From Balneolaceae bacterium (GTDB taxonomy: Bacteria > Bacteroidota > Rhodothermia > Balneolales > Balneolaceae), in assembly GCA_020832415.1 (NCBI GenBank), contig JAFIES010000072.1:23561-87560 (forward strand): a DNA stretch of 64,000 bases. Reading direction: 5' to 3'. Shown piece by piece: positions 27,271 through 36,391 of the stretch (its first letter is position 1; each line of letters opens with the position of its first letter). The position numbers were made by a program, and so were the translations under genes. Below the pieces are notes generated by a model, which did not search any database, was not told the origin of the DNA, and saw only the letters and a list, made by a program, of their open reading frames with translations.

Positions 27271-28028
27271 GGCCTGTAAATAGGTACATCATCGGGTAAA
27301 ACGATGGAAAGTTCGGGAAGTTCTGCGTTCACATCAAGTCGCTGCACCAGCAGAGCAGCTCGTGATTCACCATCACGGCTGTAGATTGTCATCCGGCGTG
27401 GCAGCCTGAAGCCATCAATGGTGCCATAGCCTTCATACTCAATACGGCTGTATGGAGCCCCGATATTTTCTGTTGCATGTACAACTTCAAGAATGGTTCC
27501 ATCGGCTTTACTGATATTCAGGATTGATCGGTTTGTAAGAAGTGCCACAAATGTATCCCTGTCATCATATATTTCTTCAATATCTTCTGCTTCGAAAGTG
27601 AAGTTAATGAGATCGAGAATATTAATAGATGCAATGGAGCCCACACTGCTAAGCCGTCCATCCCGAAGGGGTACTTTTTCCGCTATTCTGTCGAGGCGAT
27701 TGTAAATAAGCAGCGAATCGGCATCTACATAAATCTGACCGCCTTCAATACCCACGCTGTTTCGAACGGTAATAAGGCTTTCATCCCGGCTCGACTGAAA
27801 CTGAAGTGTTACCCGTTCGCTGTTTCCCGGTTCACTTACAATGGCACGTCCGCTTCCTGAGATGGTAAGCAGGGTTTCAGAGTAATTGGGAACCATGGCC
27901 ACAAGCTCCTCAGCGGAGAGATCGGCCCGTTCAAGATCTTCTAATGTGGTGAGACCGCCAGGTGTGCTGCAGGCAGATGCGATCATCAGCAGAAGAGTTG
28001 CCGGGATTATTATTTTATAGATATTCAA
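27267..28028 (-). CDS. DUF4292-type lipoprotein
   Basis: This 253-residue protein has a lipobox (LLLMIASAC, Cys20). Its fold resembles LolA/LolB-like lipoproteins: 'LQFQSSRDESLITVRNSVGIEGGQIYVDADSLLIYNRLD', shown here only in part. DUF4292 members occur throughout Bacteroidota upstream of M23 activators and downstream of TPR proteins, exactly as here. The pairing suggests envelope lipoprotein or peptidoglycan work, but no function is established. The spacing (12 bp after the TPR gene, 4-bp overlap with the next) shows an operon. Confidence 0.85.
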   Translation of the reverse strand: MNIYKIIIPATLLLMIASACSTPGGLTTLEDLERADLSAEELVAMVPNYSETLLTISGSGRAIVSEPGNSERVTLQFQSSRDESLITVRNSVGIEGGQIYVDADSLLIYNRLDRIAEKVPLRDGRLSSVGSIASINILDLINFTFEAEDIEEIYDDRDTFVALLTNRSILNISKADGTILEVVHATENIGAPYSRIEYEGYGTIDGFRLPRRMTIYSRDGESRAALLVQRLDVNAELPELSIVLPDDVPIYRP

Positions 28029-28040
28029 AAAAGTTCTCTG

Positions 28041-29738
28041 TTAGATTCGTTCTTGCAAATGGGTACGATCGGGGTCCATCTCAAAGGCTTTTTTCCACCA
28101 GGTTCGAGCGCTCTCCATATCGGAAAGTGCCTCGTACACATCACCGAGGTGCTCGTACACTTCGGCGCTTGCATTGCCGGTATCCACCGATTGTTGAATA
28201 TAGTCAAGCGCCTTCTCATAGTTTCCTTTTTTAAAGTGAATCCACCCGATAGTATCCAGATAAGCGGCATTTCCCGGTTCCATAGCTACTGCCCGTTCCG
28301 ACATTTCAAGGGCCTCATCAAGATCTTCTTCCCGAAGTGAGAGGTAGTACGCATAGTTATTAAGAGCGGTGTGATTGTTGGTATCGAGGCGGATGGCCAT
28401 GGTAAACGCATCTACGGTTTCATCCCACTTTCCAAGATCGTGCCGAACATCACCAAGGGTTCCGTAAATGATTGAACGAAAATTGCGCTGGGATGGTGCT
28501 GCAGTGGCATTTTCAAGCCACGTTTCAGCCTGATCATTATTATCAGAAAACATGTGCGATGCACCCGCAAAAAACTGAATGAAGGCGTTATCCGGTGCCC
28601 GTTCATTGGCTTCCTCTGAGAGTTCAATTACATCATCATAGCGCCCAAGCTGAAAGAGAATCTGCATGCGCTGGTTCCATGCATCAGCTTCACCGGGCAG
28701 CAGTTCGTTTACCCGCTCAAGAGTTTCAAGAGCAGCTTCAGGATTGCCTTTTTGCATGTAATAATCGGCGGCCACGAGCTGGGCTGGGCCATAATCTGAT
28801 TCGTGCTCGCTGATGGCCAGAATTACTTTTTCAGTCTGGGCTTCCAGAATTTCTTCGTTCGGCATGCTTTGATGCTGCATATACATAAACCGAACGATCT
28901 CCATTTTTTGCGCTGCCGGAACAAGCGGGTCTTCTATAATTGCGATGAATGTGTCGCCCAATTTTTCCCACTCGTTTTCGTTGATGAATATTTCAGCCAG
29001 GAGAATATGCGTTTTCGGATCGCTCGGGTTTCGATCGCGTGCCTCAAGCAGCACCTCGCGTGCAGCCTCTGTATCACCCATGTCAATATAGTACTGGCTT
29101 ATGGTATGTAGGGTGCTGAGATTCCCGGGATTCAAATCTCGCATTTTTTCAAGTTCTGAAAGTGCATTTTCCCGTTGCCGCAGGGCATTATAGTTTTGAA
29201 ATTTACGGAGGTGCACTTCGAATATACTGCCGCGTATGGCGAGGATCTGATCGAGAACCTTGTTTGAATCTTCAAGCCGGCCAATTTCCAGGTAACTTTC
29301 TGCCAGTAAAAAAAGCACGTCCAGATCGCCCGGGTCGTTTTCAAGAATGGTTTTCAATGCATTGATCGATTGCTGATTTTGCCCGGAGCTGCGGTAAATC
29401 TCAGCCATGTTAAGCCGGTACCACTTGTTCTCCGGATCTATATCCACAGCAATTTGCCCGTAGTAAGCAGCATTGTTCAGATCGCCCATGGTGAGGTACA
29501 CATCAGAAAGCGCATAGTTGATGCCGGAATCGTCAGACAGAATCAGGTGGGCAGCGGTGAGTTTATCCAGCGCCTGTTCAAATTCACCATTTTCGAAATG
29601 TGAAATACCATCTATAAAAAACTCCATGGCGCGGTTTTGGTCGGCATTGTTAGTTTCGGGCCTATCCTGCGCGTTAAGCGTAAAGGGGCTAATCAGCAAC
29701 AAAGCCGGCAGGGCAAGTATGAGAAATCGTTGTTTCAT
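28041..29738 (-). CDS. exported tetratricopeptide-repeat protein
   Basis: This 565-residue protein has a signal peptide (about 1-23). TPR units run across its whole length, for example 'AHLILSDDSGINYALSDVY', 'AAYYGQIAVDIDPENKWY', 'ALEMSERAVAMEPGNAAYL' and 'ALDYIQQSVDTGNASAEVY'. It is probably a periplasmic scaffold that binds partner proteins. As first gene of the TPR / DUF4292 / LytM-activator operon, it likely organises a cell-envelope complex. No catalytic domain is visible. Confidence 0.9.
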   Translation of the reverse strand: MKQRFLILALPALLLISPFTLNAQDRPETNNADQNRAMEFFIDGISHFENGEFEQALDKLTAAHLILSDDSGINYALSDVYLTMGDLNNAAYYGQIAVDIDPENKWYRLNMAEIYRSSGQNQQSINALKTILENDPGDLDVLFLLAESYLEIGRLEDSNKVLDQILAIRGSIFEVHLRKFQNYNALRQRENALSELEKMRDLNPGNLSTLHTISQYYIDMGDTEAAREVLLEARDRNPSDPKTHILLAEIFINENEWEKLGDTFIAIIEDPLVPAAQKMEIVRFMYMQHQSMPNEEILEAQTEKVILAISEHESDYGPAQLVAADYYMQKGNPEAALETLERVNELLPGEADAWNQRMQILFQLGRYDDVIELSEEANERAPDNAFIQFFAGASHMFSDNNDQAETWLENATAAPSQRNFRSIIYGTLGDVRHDLGKWDETVDAFTMAIRLDTNNHTALNNYAYYLSLREEDLDEALEMSERAVAMEPGNAAYLDTIGWIHFKKGNYEKALDYIQQSVDTGNASAEVYEHLGDVYEALSDMESARTWWKKAFEMDPDRTHLQERI

Positions 29739-29848
29739 CTGTGAGATATAGAATAATGAGGAACTACCTGTTTGAACGGAGATGATGTAAAGTAATTATA
29801 GATGAAGGCAGATCAAAGCAGATCAAAAGGGGGAATTGATTAAACAAC

Positions 29849-29957
29849 CTTCGAGCGTGCTTGCACCTCGAAGCGTTGTGAGTTGATGATGATGAGTTTG
29901 AACCTGAATATAAAGCACCAAACCTGCCACGATTGAAGGACCTTCGGACGCTTCAAT
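29849..29957. repeat. two REP-like hairpins downstream of the GLUG-like gene
   Basis: CTTCGAG (29849-29855) pairs with CTCGAAG (29867-29873), and the loop contains GTGC/GCAC, giving a near-perfect hairpin. A second pair, ATTGAAG (29932-29938) and CTTCAAT (29951-29957), follows. Both lie in the 228-bp gap between the GLUG-like and TPR genes. They may act as a terminator for the GLUG-like gene or be dispersed REP units. No T-run is seen. Confidence 0.45.
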
Positions 29958-29966
29958 GAGGCTGAA

Positions 29967-31325
29967 TTACTCATCCTCCCACCTCAAAACCGGGTATCCG
30001 TCCTGTGTGGTTCTCCAAACATTTACCCAGTCGAACCCCGGCATGCTTTGCTCGGCGGCCGGCCCGGTCATTTGAGCGGTTGTGAGGCCGGTGGCACCTT
30101 CATTGCTTCCATTGAGCACATCAGGATGGTCTTCTAAAGCATTCAAATCCCAGTAGAGCGAGTTTATAGCCCCTCTGTTCTCAATGATAACGGTTGCTAA
30201 TTCAGCCTCTCCGTCAATTGATGTTAAACTCCCCGTTGCATAGGAGTTTTCAATCAGGCCCTCTTCTGTATTTTCATAGACAAATCCAGACGCACTAAAC
30301 AATTCATCCATTTCATGTCTTATACTCACATTAACATTCGAATAACTATTCTTAATAATTCCGCTGTTCTTATTTGAAAATCCTGCAATAATCCTATTGC
30401 CTCCAATTTCACCAGTTACAAAAGATGACTCAATTCGTCCTCCATTGTTATTTGAGGCAAATCCTGTTGATCCATTGGATCCGTACAAATCAACATGAGC
30501 TGATGACCGGATAATTTCACCATAATTTATGGAGACAAAGCCATGTGCTCCCATACCACTGGTACGTATTTCAGTTGAAGAATCGATGATTATCCCCGTA
30601 TTTATCGATGTAAACCCTATGCCACTAAAACCACCCGCCGTACCTTTAAAATGAGAGTTCTCAACCAACCCTGTATTGATACCCACAAAACCGGCAGGTG
30701 CACCCATTCGTGCATCCACACGGCCATGAAAGATACAATTAATGATTTCACCACCATCATTGAAACCAACCATTCCCCCATAACCATTCGCTTCTGACAG
30801 ATCTAATACCTCATATGTAGGAGGTAAGAGTTCAATAGATTGATCAAATGAAGCAAACTGGTGTTGATCATTCATGCTCTTACTTGAAAGCTGAATAATG
30901 TTATCAATCACCACATTTTCAATTCTTCCATTTTTCACATAACCCCAAACCCCGTTACTTGGGCCCCCTCGCTGTGCATGAAGTTTCAAATCCCTGATCA
31001 CATATCCGTTCCCATTATATGTTCCCGTAAAGGGTGTTTCCCTAAAACCAATTTGCCTCCATCCTGAACCATTCTGAAACTCAGCCGATGGGGAAGCATT
31101 GATATCCGCTACTTGTATGAAATGCATGTCCAGATTCTCCTCTTCACCAATTTCCTGCAACTGTTCTACATTGGAAACCTGGTAAGGGTTGGCTTTGGTG
31201 CCGTTGCCTCCATCGAAAAACTGTTCGCTATCGGTAGCTGAACAGGAGATAAGGAGGATCGATATAAAAAGAACAGGGCAAACAAGTGCTTTTATTTTTG
31301 GTACGTTATTTATGATATGTAACAT
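29967..31325 (-). CDS. GLUG-motif-like surface lipoprotein
   Basis: This 452-residue lipoprotein (Cys near residue 28) opens with 'DGGNGTKANPYQVSNVEQLQEIG', shown in part, the usual lead-in of GLUG/right-handed-helix proteins. Short repeats of the type 'G.I.NS...G' follow: 'NNGGRIESSFVTGEIGG', 'NSGIIKNSYSNVNVS' and 'EEGLIENSYATGSLTS'. It ends with 'LYWDLNALEDHPDV' and 'GYPVLRWEDE', as in many Bacteroidota proteins. A repetitive beta-helical surface or adhesin-like protein is likely. The partner or ligand is unknown. Confidence 0.82.
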   Translation of the reverse strand: MLHIINNVPKIKALVCPVLFISILLISCSATDSEQFFDGGNGTKANPYQVSNVEQLQEIGEEENLDMHFIQVADINASPSAEFQNGSGWRQIGFRETPFTGTYNGNGYVIRDLKLHAQRGGPSNGVWGYVKNGRIENVVIDNIIQLSSKSMNDQHQFASFDQSIELLPPTYEVLDLSEANGYGGMVGFNDGGEIINCIFHGRVDARMGAPAGFVGINTGLVENSHFKGTAGGFSGIGFTSINTGIIIDSSTEIRTSGMGAHGFVSINYGEIIRSSAHVDLYGSNGSTGFASNNNGGRIESSFVTGEIGGNRIIAGFSNKNSGIIKNSYSNVNVSIRHEMDELFSASGFVYENTEEGLIENSYATGSLTSIDGEAELATVIIENRGAINSLYWDLNALEDHPDVLNGSNEGATGLTTAQMTGPAAEQSMPGFDWVNVWRTTQDGYPVLRWEDE

Positions 31326-31507
31326 GGCAGCGGCGGGTTCTTTGATGAAAAGTATCTATTAGTAAGATGAATAAAATCAGTGATAAATAAAAATGGGGGG
31401 GGGTAAATCAGGCGGCTTGTAAGTCACAGAAAAACAGTTTTTAAGAGCTTGGGAACTCAAAATTATTATTTACTATATTTAGAAAAAATTATTCAATCAC
31501 CAGTTTA
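31326..31507. promoter_or_regulatory. divergent control region with a nine-G homopolymer
   Basis: This region separates the GLUG-like lipoprotein gene from the CotH gene. It contains an uninterrupted run of nine G (31395-31403), unusual in such A+T-rich DNA, 105 bp before the CotH start. Both divergent products are surface proteins. Slipped-strand changes in the run could alter promoter spacing; that is speculation. Confidence 0.4.
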
Positions 31508-34500
31508 ATGAGCGCAAAATTCCGGCGATATATTTTCTCATCACTTTTGGCAGGGGCTCTTTGTCTGTTTGGCTTTTCGAACCATGTTCTTTTTGCCCAG
31601 ACAATTCACCTGAATGAGATCATGGCATCGAACAACTTAACCATTGCCGATGAAGATGGTGATTTTGAAGACTGGATTGAGATCTACAATTCGGGCAGTG
31701 AGCCGCTGCAACTGGGAGGGTACGGCCTTTCTGATGATTATGACAATCCGTTCCGCTGGGTATTTCCGGATACCACTATTGCAGCAGGCGAGTTTATGCT
31801 TATTTGGGCTTCAAACAAAAATCGTGCTATAGCGGGGGAGCCGCTTCACACAAACTACGCCATTTCGGCTGCCGGGGAAGAGGTTATTCTTACAGATCCT
31901 AACGGCACTCGGATTGATGAACTGGAACCCACGGAAATTCCTACTGATATCTCCCTGGGCAGGCAGCCCGACGGAACAGGGCAGTGGGTCTACTTTGATG
32001 AACCTACACCCGGTGCATCCAACTCAACAGAACCACTCGAAGATATTCTTGAACCGGCACAATTTTCCCATCAGCCGGGTTTTTACACAACCGATTTCTC
32101 CCTCGAGCTTTCACACACCGAAGAGGGGGTAACCCTCTACTATACACTTGACGGCTCCACACCCACCACAAATTCAGCGGTTTATTACGGGCCAATTTCT
32201 ATCTACAACAGAACATCAGAGCCGAATGATATTTCAACCATCCGTACAACATATATGGCCGATTGGCGCCGTTTCAGAGCGCCATCAAGCCGAATAAACA
32301 AGGGGAATACGGTTCGTGTACTTGCCGTAAAAAATGGATACAAACCTTCGGTGAATACAGGCAGTTTTTTTGTTTTTCCTGATGGAGGCAATACACATAA
32401 TCTGGCCGTTGTTTCGATCAACACAGACAGGGAGAACCTTTTTGGCCACGAACGCGGGATTTACGTTCCCGGTGCTTTGCACGAGTCCGGAGATGATGGG
32501 TCCGGAAACTATGAACAACGAGGTATTGAATGGGAGCGGGAAGCGTCGCTGGAATTTTTTGATGAAACCGGAGAATTGAAATTTGCCCAGAATGCAGGCC
32601 TCAGGATTCATGGCGGTTTTACGCGGCGGTTTGCACAGAAAAGTTTCAGGCTATATGCACGAAGTGAATATGGTGAGAGCCGATTTAATTACAAGATATT
32701 TCCGGATCAGGATTACAACTCATATAACCGCTTATTATTGAGAAATTCCGGGAATGACCAAAGCCTAACGATGATCCGCGACGCTGTTGCTCACGAACTG
32801 GTAAGTCATTTTAATATGGATACACAAGCATACAGACCGGCTGTAGTGTATATAAATGGGGAATATTGGGGCATCAAAAATTTTCGCGAGCGGTATGACC
32901 GCCATTACCTGGAACGAGTGTACGGAATTGACCCTGATAATATCGATCTGTTAACCGGCCGCTGGGATGCTAAAGAGGGAGACAATCAAAACTATGCCCA
33001 GATGTTAACATTCCTGGAAAACAACAATCTCGCAAACAATGCTCGTTTTGAAGAGATAACCAGAATGATAGATATAGATCATTTTCTCGACTATTATTCT
33101 GCCCAAATCTACTTTGCAAATACCGATTGGCCTCATAACAACATCGATTTCTGGAGGCTTCGGCGTTCATTTGATCCCAATGCCCCAAAAGGGCATGATG
33201 GCCGCTGGAGATGGCTCTTCTACGATATCGATTTTACGTTTGGTTTGAGTGGTGACGAAACCTTAAATATGCTGGATTGGGTTACTCAAAGATTGAACTT
33301 CAGAGGAGCTGAGTGGCCAAATTTTATACTGCGTAACCTGCTGGAAAATGAAGGGTTCAGGTACGATTTCATCAACCGAATGGCCGACCATCTGAACACG
33401 GCTTTTCAGCCTGAGAGGGTATTAGAGGTTATAGAGAGGAAGAAAGTTAATATAGAACCGGAGATGGCCCGATTTGGACAGAGATGGTACTACCCGAGAA
33501 GTATTTCACAATGGGAAGAGTTTATGCAGCCGATGATACAGTTTGCAGAAAACAGGCCACACTATTTACGCAGTAACATTGTAAACCATTTTGATCTTGG
33601 CGGGCAGGCGGAAATTTCGATCGATGTAAATGATGCCGGCAGCGGTACAATACAGGTAAATTCGATCACTATTTCACAGGAACTGCCCGGTATTTCATCC
33701 GAAGTATTTCCCTGGAGTGGTATCTATTTTGAAGGGGTGCCTGTAAAGCTGAAGCCTGTACCAACAGGTGAATTTCAGTTTGCATACTGGATTGTTGACG
33801 GTGAGCAGATATTCAGTGAGGAGCTGTCTGTAATGCCGGGGAGTGTAAGAGAAGTAACAGCACATTTTGATACAATGCAACTGAGTGTTGTGGAGTCTTT
33901 TCAGATTTCGAGTGGCTATTACCTCTTTGCGGAGTGGGGTTCTGATCAGCCAGCCGGTACTTATCCCGGGTCGATGGCATTTGTTTATATGGATGCACCG
34001 GATCCCGGGCTTGATGCAGCCATTTCAGGTGTTGCATCCGGTTCATACGATTTCAGCTCCAGAACCCGAATCAACGGGCTGGGTGATGATGGCTTTTCTT
34101 TCATCAATACCACCAACCCGGATGGCAACCCAGGTTACCCCGGCACACGTTTGGGCGGCGCTGTTCTTGCACTTGACACCCGTGAAATCACCGGCGCTGA
34201 AGTGGCCTGGCAGGCGGGAACTGTAACTCCAAATTCACGCATTTACAATCTCCGTTTGCAGTACCGGGTTGGCGAAGAGGGGGCATTTCAGGATGTGACC
34301 GATCGCGATGGAAACCCGGTTGAGTACGAAAGAAACGCGGAGGAGAGCCATAGTGAATTTATGGGTCCCGTTTCTCTGCCGGAAGATGCCATCGGTCATG
34401 AGCGGGTAGAGTTACTTTGGCGATATTACTATACGGGTGTACAGCTTGACCCTGATTCCAACCAGAGATCAGAACTCAATATTTCACTCATCCATGTTGC

Positions 34501-35434
34501 AGCTGTTTCTGATGAGGACATCCCTGAGCCTCATATTTTGAAGGGGGGTGCATATGAGTTCACATCCTGGCCGGCTGATGCTGAAGCGGGAACAGCGCCG
34601 CCATCGATGGCCTTTGCCTATATGAACCTTGCCGAGCCCGGCCTTGATGCAGCCATTCTGGGCTATACAGCCGGCGAGTTTAATCTGGAATCCCGGTCCA
34701 GGGTAAATGGTTTAGGTGAGGCCGGATTTTCTTTTATCAACACAGCCAATCTTGAAGGGAACCCGGGCTATCCGGGAAGGCGAATTGGAGGAGCCGTTCT
34801 TGCACTGAACACGGAAGGGCAGGGATCGGTAGAAGTAAACTGGACGGCCGGCACCGTGCTTGCCAACTCAAGAATTTACAATCTGCGCCTGCAATATCGC
34901 ACCTCGACCGATGAACCATTCAGGGATGTGTTGGATCGGGAAGGTAATCCCGTTGAGTATCAGCGAAGTGAGTTCGACGGTCACTCACTTGAAATAGATC
35001 CGGTAATTTTACCCGGAGACGCTGATGACCAGCCTTATCTGCAGCTTTTCTGGCGATATTACTTTACCGGTGAAAGGGTTGATGAGGATAGCGGCCAGCG
35101 CTCACAGCTCAATATTTCAACTATCCGGGTGTCAGCACAACCTCTATTGGGCGGGAATCCCGGCACTCCTGAGGAGTTTAAGTTGTTTCAGAACTATCCA
35201 AACCCGTTCTATCCGCATACTACCATTCGTTATGATCTGCCAACACCTCAGCATGTGCGAATAGATCTCTATACAATTACAGGGCGTCATGTAGCCACAC
35301 TTGAGAACCGACAGGCACAGCAGGGCCGCCACAGTGTAGATGTTGATGCAGGTTCACTCGCCAGCGGAATCTACATCTATCGGCTGGTATCAGATGATTT
35401 TGTGGAATCGGGCCGGATGAGTGTGATAAAATAG
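31508..35434 (+). CDS. T9SS-secreted CotH-kinase-family protein with lamin-tail and chitobiase-type domains
   Basis: This 1308-residue secreted protein has a signal peptide (about 1-30). A lamin-tail domain follows (31-140, 'LNEIMASNNLTIADEDGDF'), then a chitobiase/HexA C-terminal-like domain (about 188-290, 'GVTLYYTLDGSTPT') and a CotH-type kinase domain (about 300-690, 'GLRIHGGFTRRFAQKSFRLYA'). After that come an InlB/bacterial-repeat-like strand region (about 700-790), two homologous repeats (about 795-998 and 1009-1209) and a T9SS type-A sorting domain (from about 1220, 'FKLFQNYPNPFYPHTTIRY'). CotH phosphorylates proteins in Bacillus spores. Here the target is unknown, but export through T9SS is well supported. 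A terminator follows at 35444. Confidence 0.9.
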   Translation: MSAKFRRYIFSSLLAGALCLFGFSNHVLFAQTIHLNEIMASNNLTIADEDGDFEDWIEIYNSGSEPLQLGGYGLSDDYDNPFRWVFPDTTIAAGEFMLIWASNKNRAIAGEPLHTNYAISAAGEEVILTDPNGTRIDELEPTEIPTDISLGRQPDGTGQWVYFDEPTPGASNSTEPLEDILEPAQFSHQPGFYTTDFSLELSHTEEGVTLYYTLDGSTPTTNSAVYYGPISIYNRTSEPNDISTIRTTYMADWRRFRAPSSRINKGNTVRVLAVKNGYKPSVNTGSFFVFPDGGNTHNLAVVSINTDRENLFGHERGIYVPGALHESGDDGSGNYEQRGIEWEREASLEFFDETGELKFAQNAGLRIHGGFTRRFAQKSFRLYARSEYGESRFNYKIFPDQDYNSYNRLLLRNSGNDQSLTMIRDAVAHELVSHFNMDTQAYRPAVVYINGEYWGIKNFRERYDRHYLERVYGIDPDNIDLLTGRWDAKEGDNQNYAQMLTFLENNNLANNARFEEITRMIDIDHFLDYYSAQIYFANTDWPHNNIDFWRLRRSFDPNAPKGHDGRWRWLFYDIDFTFGLSGDETLNMLDWVTQRLNFRGAEWPNFILRNLLENEGFRYDFINRMADHLNTAFQPERVLEVIERKKVNIEPEMARFGQRWYYPRSISQWEEFMQPMIQFAENRPHYLRSNIVNHFDLGGQAEISIDVNDAGSGTIQVNSITISQELPGISSEVFPWSGIYFEGVPVKLKPVPTGEFQFAYWIVDGEQIFSEELSVMPGSVREVTAHFDTMQLSVVESFQISSGYYLFAEWGSDQPAGTYPGSMAFVYMDAPDPGLDAAISGVASGSYDFSSRTRINGLGDDGFSFINTTNPDGNPGYPGTRLGGAVLALDTREITGAEVAWQAGTVTPNSRIYNLRLQYRVGEEGAFQDVTDRDGNPVEYERNAEESHSEFMGPVSLPEDAIGHERVELLWRYYYTGVQLDPDSNQRSELNISLIHVAAVSDEDIPEPHILKGGAYEFTSWPADAEAGTAPPSMAFAYMNLAEPGLDAAILGYTAGEFNLESRSRVNGLGEAGFSFINTANLEGNPGYPGRRIGGAVLALNTEGQGSVEVNWTAGTVLANSRIYNLRLQYRTSTDEPFRDVLDREGNPVEYQRSEFDGHSLEIDPVILPGDADDQPYLQLFWRYYFTGERVDEDSGQRSQLNISTIRVSAQPLLGGNPGTPEEFKLFQNYPNPFYPHTTIRYDLPTPQHVRIDLYTITGRHVATLENRQAQQGRHSVDVDAGSLASGIYIYRLVSDDFVESGRMSVIK
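33894..35133 (+). repeat. tandem ~200-residue repeat inside the CotH gene
   Basis: The segments at about 33894-34502 and 34534-35133 encode two homologous modules. Shared stretches include 'GFSFINT', 'GNPGYPG', 'IYNLRLQYR' and 'LFWRYY/LLWRYY'. The copies have diverged clearly, so the duplication is old. The module is found C-terminally in other T9SS proteins; I do not know its ligand. Confidence 0.8.
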
Positions 35435-35443
35435 AGCAGCTAC

Positions 35444-35467
35444 ACGAACATTGACTGTTCGTTTTTT
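35444..35467 (+). terminator. rho-independent terminator after the CotH gene
   Basis: ACGAACA (35444-35450), loop TTGAC and TGTTCGT (35456-35462) form a perfect 7-bp stem directly followed by a run of T to 35467. It starts 10 bp after the CotH stop. Confidence 0.85.
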
Positions 35468-35542
35468 AACCAATTATTGTAAGTGGAATTTTTTACTTCT
35501 CATTGGCTAAATGTGGTTGACAGATCACAGTGTTTTTAAACC

Positions 35543-36280
35543 TCAGGCAATAGCCCGCCGGAAGATATTGAGGTTTTTTAAGGCATGAACCATCCGGGAA
35601 CCGTACCAGCTAAACCACTCTCCGTTTACCAGCACTACGTTTGAGCCGGGGCAAGCGTCGCTCACCTCTTTGATGTGTTTCTCTTTGAAGGGATACGGTT
35701 CGCTGCTTAATAAGATAATTTCAGGCTTTTTTAGGGAGAGTTCGTAGAGTGTGGTTTTTGGATACCGGATTTCATCCGCATATACATTCCCGAAATTCCA
35801 GTGTTCCAGTACGGAGTGGATGTATGTATCATGGCCAACGCTCATCCATGGATCGCGCCAGATAAAGTAAGCGGCGGTCATGGTCGGTTCATCGGGTTTT
35901 TTCTTCATCAAACCCTGAATATCTTCAATCAACTCTTTAGCCAGTTCCTGTACGCCGCAGGTCCAGCCAATATCATGTATGGCAAAGAGGGCTTCATCAA
36001 TCGTATTGATTTCTGTCACCATTACCTCGAAATTTTTCCTGAGTTCTTCCACATCTTCTTTGCGGTTTTCCTCTTTGTTGGCAATGATGAGATCCGGATT
36101 CAGGTCAATAATTTTTTCAAGATTTGGATTCTTGGTACCGCCTATAATAGGTACCCGTCCAATTTTATCTTCGGGGTGAATACAAAATCGTGTGCGTCCA
36201 ACAACGCGATGTCCCAGCCCGAGATCAAAAAGCAGTTCGGTGAGTGAGGGTACCAAAGAGACTATTCTGTTAGAAGACAT
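35543..36280 (-). CDS. BtuF/TroA-type helical-backbone metal receptor without signal peptide
   Basis: This 245-residue protein opens 'RIVSLVPSLTELLFDLGLG' and contains 'EKIIDLNPDLIIANKEEN' and 'KPEIILLSSEPYPF', the two lobes of cobalamin- or siderophore-binding proteins. It starts directly with the mature fold (MSSNRIVSLVPS), with no signal peptide or lipobox. There is no permease or ATPase gene beside it. It may therefore bind a corrinoid or metal chelate in the cytoplasm, or be a lone homologue with another role. The start choice is forced, since the fold begins at residue 5. Confidence 0.85.
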   Translation of the reverse strand: MSSNRIVSLVPSLTELLFDLGLGHRVVGRTRFCIHPEDKIGRVPIIGGTKNPNLEKIIDLNPDLIIANKEENRKEDVEELRKNFEVMVTEINTIDEALFAIHDIGWTCGVQELAKELIEDIQGLMKKKPDEPTMTAAYFIWRDPWMSVGHDTYIHSVLEHWNFGNVYADEIRYPKTTLYELSLKKPEIILLSSEPYPFKEKHIKEVSDACPGSNVVLVNGEWFSWYGSRMVHALKNLNIFRRAIA

Positions 36281-36391
36281 ATAGCGGATAATTTAATGAT
36301 CACTACAACTTATCAAAAAATCGTAAGAGCCTACAAATGTAACAGTATAAATTTGAGCCGACGATTCCACAGTGGCTACGTTCGGTACAGA

